Shown here one piece after another: positions 55,408 to 64,000 of a stretch of DNA of 64,000 bases. The position numbers and the translations under genes are program-made. How positions within the stretch are numbered: position 1 is the first letter of the stretch; every line of letters starts with the position of its first letter. This DNA is from Boesenbergia rotunda. Lineage: Eukaryota; Streptophyta; Magnoliopsida; Zingiberales; Zingiberaceae. A model generated the notes under the pieces. That model did not search any database. It was not told the DNA's origin and saw nothing but the letters and a program-made list of their open reading frames with translations. The stretch covers positions 186,001-250,000 of the forward strand of contig JAGFNQ010004015.1 of the NCBI GenBank assembly GCA_024364735.1, written 5' to 3'.

Positions 55408-56381
55408 TGTTGGGGCAATCAACCCAAGGATGATCGGGAAGATCATGGTTTTGATGTGTGTGTGTGTGTCAATATGTTTAAGGTTAGGGTGTTATCTTGT
55501 TATTTGATATATGTGATTGTGTTTGCAGGACTTGGAGAATCACACATGGTGGACTTATTTGAGGGACGAGAGCTGAGGGAAGAGGACTCCAAGGGCAAGC
55601 TGAGAAGTGGACTTCAAAGAGCACACATGAAGGGTGGCATGGAGGCAAGCCAAGGGAAGGCTTGTGTGCGCATTCGAGGGACGATAGTCGGTGGATGAAG
55701 ACTTTAAGGGGCAAGCTAAGGGAGTGTACTTGAAGGCACACGTGAAGGAGGGTCAAGGAGGGTCTTCGGAGTGAGGAAGAGAGATTGTATAAGTTGGGTA
55801 GACTGGTAAAAAGGCAGTCGACTGTCAGCCAATTCTCAAACTCACAGAATTTTTGACACCCTAGACCAGTCGACTGCCCCAGGGGCAGTCGACTGATACT
55901 CCCGAAAACTAGCCGTTGGGTTAGCCGTTGGCTAACAATTAAGGCTAGATCAATCGACTACCCTAGGGGTTGTTGATTGGTGTCGGGCTGGACAGCGTGT
56001 GGAGTTGTCCTTTACTCTTATAAAAATGGTGACTTTTGGGCACGAGGAAGGTACGGTCCTTGAGTGTACCAAAGTGCTGTTCGTGCCAAAAGTGATCAGT
56101 TCTTCCTCTCGATTTCTATTCTATTTTGTAAAGAGGAAGAAGACAACCATGTAAAGGTTTTCTCCACCTTGAAGGAGGCTTTACATAGTGGAGAGTGTGC
56201 TCGTGCGTGGATCCTTGGATTAGTCATCTTTCGGGGTGGATACCAAGTAAAATTTTGAGTTAGCATTGGATCTCTTGTTTTTCATTATATTTTTTGTATT
56301 GTGCTAATCATCTTGTAGAGAAAGTTCGAAAAAGTGCTATTCACCCCCCCCCCCCACTCTAGCAAGCACCATGATCTAACA
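55408..56381 (+). repeat. Element D 3' LTR
   Basis: 974 bp, TGTTGGGGCAATC to GATCTAACA. It keeps the CAGTCGACTG palindromes (about 55810-55895) and C-run motif. It differs from the 5' LTR by many substitutions and small indels, so D is older than E. Confidence 0.92.
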
Positions 56382-57688
56382 TGGGCTTCCGAGGCCACCC
56401 AAGCCCGCCGGCCACAAGGAAGTACCGGAGAGGAAGGAGAAGAAGAAGATGAAGGAGAGAAGAGCTCTCCACCTCAACCCAAACCAGCCGAAACCTCACC
56501 TCTCCACTTGCTTGTGGCACTGTCGCCACCTCCCTTGCACCGCCACCCTCTCCTTGCACCAGCCGCCCACCCGCCTCTCCTCCTCGTCGCACACCACAAA
56601 AGGGAGAGGAGAACTCCCCCTTTGTCTGGTAGGAGCTACTGAGAGGTTGAGAAGAGGGGAAGGGAGGTTGAAGGAAGACAAAAAAAACATCTTCCTCCTT
56701 GCCGCGTGGCCTAGGAGAGAGAAGGGAGAGAGGGAGAGGAGAAAAGCCTTGGGTTGGATGATCAATTGGATTAGCCTTGGTTTCATGATTCTATGGGGTA
56801 TATATAGGGCTACAAAAGGGATCATGAGGAGGAGTTGGGTCTTGGTCCACTAATGGATTCAAATCCGATCAATTAATGAAGATCCATTTCACTAAAGGAT
56901 CTCCATTAAACTTCCTCACCAACCCCCATATTTTCATATGGGCTCCACCTATTATGAGTACATCCATCTCTCCATGTTTAAGATATCGAATGTCCGTCGA
57001 TTAATTTAAATTACTGACAATTTTAATTAATCAACCTCTAACTCTTTAACTAGTACCACTCATCCTTATCATTATGTTGAACCAAGTCCACCTGTAGGAT
57101 TTAACATTATGAACCTTATGAGCTCATCAAGAGGGCATCATCATCCCGACTCATCAGGACACGGATTCCGTCTATAACCAACGACACACCATGTAAATAA
57201 TATTATTTCCCAACTTACCAGGCCTATCGATTTAGCAGAATAAATTTCGCCGATTAGTAAATCAAAGAAATAACTACTATGTACATGTGTCCGTTATTAT
57301 ATCAGGATTTAGAGCATGTACTCTATAATAAACCGAGATTTGATCCAAATATAAAATCAGTATAAATTGGATCACCTCTATATTAATCCTGCTCAATGCA
57401 CACAAAGCACACTAGTGTAATTCTATGGTCATGATAAACCACACCTAATTACACTACAATCATCCCTATGGTTTGTCCAACTCCATCTCAGTTGAGAGCC
57501 TCTTCTTATACTCTGCAAGGGACTGATAACATGATCTTCTGTGTGTCACCACACACCATGTTATCTACAATGCAAAGTATCAAACAGTTATGGACATACT
57601 AATATAAACATGCAACAGTTGTTGTGATTCTCTTTCAAAATGTAGATGTTCATAGAAAAAAATAAGTCTTTTAGTATACATCCTAACA
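56382..57688 (-). repeat. Angela-like element F 3' LTR, main part
   Basis: On the minus strand it starts TGTTAGGATG at 57688 after the purine tract AAGTGGAAGAT. A TATATATA box lies near 56800, followed by a CT-rich leader. It is broken at 56382 by element D. Plus-strand frames at 56334-56853 are composition artefacts of the leader. Confidence 0.75.
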
Positions 57689-58316
57689 ATCTTCCACTTA
57701 TACTCAAAGATTCTACTGTCCTCCCTGAGCCATACATCTGACTCTCATATCCTCCTCATGCCGATCAAAAGCTCTCGCTAGAAGGGCCTTAGTGAATGGA
57801 TCCGCCAGGTTGTCTTCCGATGCAATCTTGGCGACAACTACTTCTCCTCGCTTTACGATTTCTCGTATCAGGTGGTACATACGCTCTATGTGTTTACTTG
57901 CCTTATGGGCTCGTGGTTCCTTCGAGTTTGCAACTGCACCACTGTTATCATAATAAATTGTGATAGATCTGGCCAAACCAGGAATCACATCCAAGTCCAT
58001 CATGAAGTTCCTGAGCCATACAGCTTCCTTAGTTGCCTCTGAGGCAGCCACATACTCAGCTTCCATGGTAGAGTCCGCCACGCATTTCTGCTTGACACTC
58101 CTATATACTATGGCTCTACCTCCTAAAGTAAACACAAACACCAAGGTAGACTTACTTTTGTCCCTATCTGATTGGAAGTCTGAATCCGTATAACCCACAG
58201 GGAGTAATTGGTCTATCCGGTAAACTAGCAAATAATCCCTAATACATCTCAGGTACTTCAGTATATGCTTTACCACAGTCCAATGTCCCTGTCCAGGGAT
58301 ACTCTGATATCTGCTA
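57689..58316 (-). pseudogene. pol: End of Copia RT and RNase H (element F, Angela-like)
   Basis: Enters at 58316 (SRYQSIPGQGHWT), then VKHILKYLR, GYTDSDFQSDRDKSKST, the RNase H Glu in ADSTMEAEYVAASEA, YYDNSGAVA, HIERMYHLIREIV, and stops near 57713. The domain is intact from 58276 to 57713, but everything upstream is cut off by element G. Angela/Tork-like by the SDRDKSKST and SEATKEAVW motifs. Confidence 0.88.
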
Positions 58317-60573
58317 TGTTAGTGATATGAGAGAAGTGTCCTAAGGCAATTGCCTTATGATTGTAAATATTCATTTTAATAAATGATAATTCACTATTTG
58401 AGTATACATGTTTGTGTATTTGATTGAGATCTTAAACTCATCTACTGAATGTCTGCAATACAATTCACAGCATAAGAGAATTTGTGATGGGATCACAACT
58501 AGTGATTATCTCTAAATGTGCAATTGTGAAGTATTGAAAATATCCCTAGTCGATGAATTGATAAAAACGGACATTATCAATTCTGTTGAGACTAGCATGG
58601 GTTATTCTCTAATCAGCTGATTCTCACTAGCTGGTGACATTGGGATGTCCGGAGATAAACATGGATGCTAGTTAAGGGAACTAGTTCATTGGAGTGACTA
58701 GCTGTAAAACTTCATATGGTAATCTAAATAGATATGTCAATGAAGTTCTTACTGCAGCTTACGTGTGATGTTCCTTTGACTTGCGGTGTTCAAGTCATCT
58801 TGGTCATGGAGACTTATACTTTAACATCTTAAGCAAGAATCTCCTAGGAGGTGTGGACCCAGGATGATTGGGTATAAGCCGAAGTGCCCGAAGATGTTTG
58901 AGCAGCCTACAAAGGATTCACCACTCCTTGCGAGGAGATGTATACCCAGGCCTATCGTCGGATTGTTACTCAAAGCCTCTGGCCAGAGCATATCATGTTT
59001 AGAGTGTGAGTCTCTTAAATACATGAGAGTAATTAGAAATCCAAAGGACGAGAAAGATACTACTTGGGCTAGGTGTGACGTAGTCAGCCTAGTGGGGACT
59101 GACACAAATAGACCGTGTCCTGAACCAAGTGGGTATAAGATGGTGAAGGGAATGGGGCACGATTCATTAGAGCTGCTGAAGGGTTTCAGAATTACTTCTG
59201 AGGTCAAACCGTTGATCTTTCGATTAATTGGGGGTCATGATGTACTACTAGGTGCCACTCATGATCGTTCTATAATTAGTTGATTATAGACGGCCAACAT
59301 AAATCAAAAGCCTATTTAGTCACACGCACTACGAGTAATCAAGAGATATAAGTTTTCAATGCTCCCAGCTACGGAAAATCCAATTTTCAATGCTCCCAGC
59401 TACTCATCTCTATAGCTCCCACATTATGTGGGCACAATTTTCAATGCTCCCAGCTACTCATCTCTATATCTCTGTGGGATTTAAAATGAGTTGAAAATTG
59501 GATTTTCCGATCAAGAGATATAAGTCGAATCTGAGTTAATCAGAGGCGCAACGGAAACTTAAAATGGCTAAGTCTTTTGAAGGCTTATCGGGCGAATTAA
59601 ATGAGTTTAATTCGCGATCGGTTCGGTTTGGTTTGGCCGGCCAAAGAGGGTGCTAAATCCCTTTGGTTTGGCCGGCCACAACAAGGGGAAGAAATCAATT
59701 TATTTGGTTTAATTAATAAAATAAATCTAGCGCGATTTGTTTTATAAATTATGGATAAATAAATTTGTGTAGAGAAATTTATATAAATAAATTTATAGAA
59801 ATTTATTCTTTTATGGAAATTAAAATGATCCATGGAATGGTTTATTTTAATTTTATAAAATCAATTATGAATTGATTTTTTTCATAAAAAGAAAGTTTAT
59901 AAATTTCTTGTAAAATTTATTCCATAATTAAAGGAGAGATGAATTTGTTTTATTATAAAGTTAGTTATAATAAAACTTGGTTTAAAAGGAATAATTCATA
60001 AGAGAATTTATAAGATAAATTTCTTATGAAAAACTAATTCCGTTAATTCCGTTAAAAGAGAGACTTGGCAAGGGAGAGGCAACTATATAAAGGAACCAAA
60101 GGCAAGCCTTGAATTCCAATCAATAGAGTAATCAAGAGATTAATTCTCTCCCTCTCTCTCTCTTATTCTCTTCTCCTTCTCCTTCCCTCCTAGGGCCGGC
60201 GCCCCTTGCCACTCTTAGGGTCGGCGCCCCTTGTCCAACCTAGGGCCGGCGCAACCTCACCCTTCCAAGGGTTAGCGTGAGCAAGGATCACCAAGAATGA
60301 GCCAAACAATAAGAAGAAGAAGCGGATCGCAACTCCTCTCTTCCCGGAATTTAGATTCCGTTTCTTGTTGGTTAGTTTCCATTCTTTTCTCTTGTTCTTC
60401 TAGTTGTGCCTTTAGAGAATCTAGTAGTTCTCGTCGCCACAAAACTCGTGACTTTGCGAAGTCATCCCGAAGAGAACTCGGCGTGGACGCGAATAGAGGC
60501 GAAGCTTCCAAGGGACGCTACGGTTGGATCTCGTCCCTTTTCTTCGAGTTACGCGAGGTACAAAGTAAATTAG
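58317..60573 (+). repeat. Copia-type LTR fragment G inserted in element F
   Basis: Begins TGTTAGTGATATGAG where the F RT frame breaks. TATATAAA at 60084-60091 followed by a CT-rich leader and three GGGCCGGCGCC-like units (60190-60260). The 139-codon frame at 58864-59283 has no recognisable domain. The right end is cut by LTR I at 60574; the rest lies outside the window. It shares its first nine bases (TGTTAGTGA) and general layout with H. Confidence 0.65.
59352..59512 (+). repeat. Inverted repeat with CAATGCTCCCAGCTAC units in G
   Basis: TTTTCAATGCTCCCAGCTAC occurs three times (about 59352, 59392, 59437). The block is flanked by CGGAAAATCCAATTTTCAA and its reverse complement (about 59374 and 59492), able to form a 19-bp stem. 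Confidence 0.75.
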
Positions 60574-61511
60574 TGTAACGCCCGACCTTATATCTACCCT
60601 AAAGGCGGGGTTACCGGTCCATACATTCATATCATTTACCATGTTAAGCATGTATATCAAGTAGAACAATTACCATGCAGGAATAGTAGTAAGCATGCTT
60701 GAGCAAAAACCTATCATTTGTCGACATGCATTTACAACATAATAGCAAATCATTTAACTTCGTAGTTTACTGGTCTAAACATGGTTTGAGCAAGATAGAG
60801 CATGGAATAATCTAAACATAACTTACTGCAAGTGATCCAATTAAACACTATAGCATGGAATCTTAAGTAAGAATGTAGCATGAGTTATCTAACATAACAT
60901 AGGTTCCATAACTCTAACTTGACCAACAGTAGAGTAGACATAATCATCACACAATCAATATATAGTAATACAACTTGTAATCTTTTAGAGGAAGCAATTT
61001 GGATTCTAAACAAAAATGGTAGATAAGAATCCTTCTTTCTTTCCCGAGCCATCACCACACACATCCCTTAGCTTTCCCTCTGCCTCTTCCTTTAGTTCAA
61101 GTATTTCTTACCGCTATCTGCAGAATAAGAAAACAACATGAAACTAGTAAGCAAAACATGCTTAGTAAGAATCCGGGCCTACTCGCAAAATCCGTATCGA
61201 TACCTCATATCATGTACACAGTAATCAAAATGGAATTATAAGCATCATAAGCATCACATCCAATATTTCTCAGTGCTTGCATCATAAGCTTCACATCAAA
61301 TATTTCTAAGTGCTTTACAGAACAAGATCATCACATAATGAGAAAATGCTTTTCAAAAGGTTCCTTAAAGGTAAGTACTTAAAAATATAGTATCATCTAG
61401 GGCCCAGTTGTAGTACCACATCAAGCGCGTTCCCTAATGAGTTGGGGTAGCGAGCCACCAATCTAATTAGGGCAGGACCCTTCCGTCCTACCAATGCCAT
61501 GACCTTCAGTT
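60574..61511 (-). repeat. Family A-related LTR I, 3' part (minus strand)
   Basis: The rc of TGTAACGCCCGACCTTATAT matches the A LTR end. The stretch with the acceptor-like TGCTGCAG region, the GTAGGCCTGGATTC segment and the CCTACCAATGCC segment aligns base by base with reversed A LTRs, but with more divergence. It is cut at 61511 by element H. Confidence 0.88.
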
Positions 61512-62537
61512 TGTTAGTGAGAGCCCTAGAGCCAATCATATGATGATTACTTTTTGGACTCATTGTATCATATTCTTGTATATATATTTCTTATATATAA
61601 AGGCATTTCTTATGGTTATTGTACTTATGTGTATTGGTGCCAAATAACTTAGTACAATAACGTCCTTGAGTAGAAGGTTCTTATCTATATCAATCAATTA
61701 GTTGAATCGATAGTGAGATGATATAGAGAACACTACTTTTAATTATTCCTAGTCAAGTATTAACATTCAAGGACAATGTTAATGCATAGAGACTAGCATG
61801 TAGGTCAACATGATGACTTGATCTCACAAGTCATGGATATGAGATATCAAGTTGACACATGGGTATACATTAGGGAATGTATACTGAATGGCCCGCCATG
61901 AGAAAGTATCATGGATCGTTATATGAGTGTCATATACTTTCTCATGTGACTATTAGTATGACTATTAGTCCTTAGACCTGAAGTCACCATAGTTCCCTAC
62001 ATAAGGAGTTATGTACTTTGGTTTCGTCAAACGTCACCCGTAACTGGGTGGACTATAAAGGCGATTACTGGGTATGTAACAAATTATGCGGAGGGATGTG
62101 AGTGATGTAGATGGGATCTATCCCTCCTATATGACGGGAGAGATATCATAGTCTTGATAGAGTGAGATCACTAAGTGCATGGCCATGCCCAAATAAGGCA
62201 ATATGAGATATTGAGCTTATTTGATTATAGTGAGTCTACTTGGAGTTCAAGACACATAGATTGATTGGAGGATGACACGGTCTATGCTTCATAGAAGATC
62301 AATCTAGATATCGAGGATAGAAGGACGTTGTCACATATTGTGATGGTCACAATTATTAGTCACAATGGTGATGTTGGATCTCGACATTCTTGTAACTTGG
62401 GTAGCAATGATGTGTTGCTAGATACCTCTCATTGCTTATGTCCTTAAATAGGTTTAAGGGCATTGCCAACGTTACAAGAACCTATAGGGTCACACACATA
62501 GAGCAATAGATGGAGAATAAGTCCATATGATGGACCG

Positions 62538-63010
62538 AGAGTAATGAAGTCAAAGTTTGACTTTGGCTAAATATGGAAAGTCCATAAAAGGCAAGTTTAA
62601 CTTGACTCAAATTAGACAACTTGAGTTGGACTCGAGTTTGATCCAAGTGTTGGATGAATCTAATCATGGGAGAATAATGAAGTCAAAGTTTGACTTTGGC
62701 TAAATATGGAAAGTCCATAAAAGGCAAGTTTGACTTGACTCAAATTAGACAACTTGAGTTGGACTCGAGTTTGATCCAAGTGTTGGATGAATCTAATCAT
62801 GGGAGAATAATGAAGTCAAAGTTTGACTTTGGCTAAATATGGAAAGTCCATAAAAGGCAAGTTTGACTTGACTCAAATTAGACAACTTGAGTTGGACTCG
62901 AGTTTGATCCAAGTGTTGGATGAATCTAATCATGGGAGAATAATGAAGTTAAAGTTTGACTTTGGCTAAATATGGAAAGTCCATAAGAGGCAAGTTTGAC
63001 TTGACTCAAG
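62538..63010 (+). repeat. 133-bp tandem repeat in element H
   Basis: Units start at 62538, 62671, 62804 and 62937 (AGAATAATGAAGTCAAAG), the last partial. Adjacent units are nearly identical. They contain AGTCAAAGTTTGACTTTGGC, with an inverted GTCAAA/TTTGAC pair. Confidence 0.9.
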
Positions 63011-63116
63011 CCACATCACCTTGACTTGACCAAGTGATGACTTGGCATCATCATCAAGGCTAAGTAACCTCCCCATTTGAATTTTGAATTCAAATAAGGG
63101 GGTTATGGAAGGTAGT

Positions 63117-63153
63117 GGCCGGCCACTTAATGGCCAATAATGGTCATTAAGTG
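63117..63153 (+). repeat. Hairpin in element H
   Basis: GGCCACTTAATGGCC, a short AATAAT loop, then GGTCATTAAGTGGCC: about 15 bp of near-perfect pairing in the likely U3/R region. Confidence 0.75.
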
Positions 63154-63573
63154 GCCTGCCACTTATACACACAAAATGAGTTTTTCTTGTGTGTGATTGA
63201 TTTTTCTCCCAATGAGTTTTTGGTTTTGGCTCTCCCTCTCCTCTCTTGTGGTCGAGACCCCAAGCAAGTGCTAGCACACTTTTGGGCTCTCCTCTCCACT
63301 CTCTTGCTTGTGTGGATACTTCTAGAGGGTTGCTACTTTGCGTCCTTGAGATCCGACACCAACCGAGGAGCGAGCGGGAATTGCGGGGCACGCATCGAAG
63401 GTAGTTTTTCTCTTCTCTAATAGATCTAGGTTGTAGATCGGTTTTGAAGCATGTAAACGAGCACTCGTAAATTTTGAAATGGTTTTCTTCGCTCGGATCC
63501 TTTCTATTGGGGCTTTCGGGGTTTCCGCGACGCGAAAAAGCGGTTTTCGCGGCCCGAAAAACCCTACACAGTT

Positions 63574-64000
63574 AACATGCACATTGGATTTGTTTAACGA
63601 CCCCCTTCCGAGTCGGGTACACAACTTTCAAAGTAATGTATCTTAACATGTAATTACATATACATGCATATGCTTAAAGGTACTCCTAATAACATCTTCA
63701 AGGGACACACCACTCTTCAAGGGTGCTCATGATCCCCTAGGGACACACCACAGATTTAGGGGTGCTCTTGATCCCAATTTCAATAGAGTATCCTTTTTCA
63801 AGCATATTATCAAACATATCATGTTCATATCATCAAGGTGCCCCATGGGCTATAAGGCATACTTTTATACCTAACAAGATAGGTCACATAAATTATACAC
63901 ACATCACATAAGTGATAGCATGCTTCATGGTTTCATTAAGTACTTCCCAACCCTAGAACTAGGGTTGGCCGAAAGTCACAGGTAAAGGAGTTTGGTTTTC
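63574..64000 (-). repeat. Family A-related LTR I, continuation
   Basis: Resumes with AACATGCACATTGGATTTG (rc of the A LTR at about 8550) and continues through the rc of the two GTGTGTCCCT repeats to a TTCGGCC-type segment. The start of the LTR lies beyond the window. Confidence 0.85.

Larger units (their letters stand above)
39952..56381 (+). mobile_element. Sirevirus-type Copia element D, interrupted by element E
   Basis: LTRs 39952-40912 and 55408-56381, primer site, gag, protease, integrase, RT and RNase H in Copia order, polypurine tract. Without E it is about 7.56 kb. Many stops and shifts make it inactive. The C-run LTR end and gag with a long lysine/serine-rich tail place it in the Sirevirus group. 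Confidence 0.9.
61512..63568 (+). mobile_element. Solo-LTR-like element H nested in LTR I
   Basis: 2,057 bp, TGTTAGTGAG to CCCTACA, flanked by CAGTT at 61507-61511 and 63569-63573. No coding domain, primer site or second LTR copy was found inside, so a solo LTR from LTR-LTR recombination is the simplest reading. The 5' end resembles element G. Strand is set by TG-to-CA ends and is not certain. Confidence 0.7.

Noticed and set aside
56334..56853. Pro-rich overlapping ORFs on both strands as a gene
   Set aside because: They sit in the CT-rich leader of the F LTR and show no domain.
58864..59283. 139-codon ORF as a host gene
   Set aside because: It lies inside LTR G, has no recognisable domain, and the composition is like the non-coding flanks.

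Overview
The window is plant nuclear DNA made almost entirely of nested LTR retrotransposons, plus one endogenous pararetrovirus. I found no host protein gene and no functional rRNA or tRNA gene. Every coding stretch I recognise belongs to Ty3/Gypsy elements (chromovirus and Athila types), Ty1/Copia elements (Sirevirus and Angela-like types) or a Caulimoviridae relative. This fits heterochromatin of a large angiosperm genome. The mix suggests a monocot, but the species cannot be fixed from the sequence.

Layout. 1-2747: the pol tail and LTR of a Tekay/Del-like chromovirus (family A), broken by a 501-base N gap. 2748-9230: internal region and 3' LTR of another A copy. 9231-21329: an Athila-type element (family B, minus strand) in permuted order: gag-protease (9231-11991), LTR (12162-14818), 3' non-coding region, integrase, RNase H, RT (18248-21329). 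21330-30688: a complete LTR-to-LTR A copy inserted in the B protease region with target duplication CCAAT. 30689-32403: B gag-protease again, ending at a single n. So 2586-10947 recurs at 24060-32403, offset 21,458 bp: either a tandem duplication of the nested A-in-B unit through B's LTRs, or an assembly loop.

32405-35801: 3' part of a Sirevirus (C) with a 2.3 kb LTR carrying two hairpin-repeat arrays. 35803-39665: a broken, rearranged Caulimoviridae integrant, including an inverted piece with the tRNA-Met primer site. 39952-56381: Sirevirus D (gag-pol, decayed), with Sirevirus E (44739-53603, TSD CTTTA) inserted in its RT. E has intact gag and an intron-containing env-like ORF but no pol. 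D appears to sit in the LTR of a minus-strand Angela-like Copia element F (39690-39951 and 56382-58316). F is cut by LTR element G (58317-60573), G by an A-related minus-strand LTR (I, from 60574), and I by a 2,057-bp solo-LTR-like element H (61512-63568, TSD CAGTT).

How the parts act. The A copies share a deletion of gag NC, protease and most of RT, and E has no pol, so both would need enzymes supplied by relatives. Much of the notable content is cis-regulatory: Pol III boxes antisense in every A LTR, a spliced A leader, palindrome arrays in the three Sirevirus LTRs, and a promoter-like copy of the E palindromes placed before E's env-like ORF.
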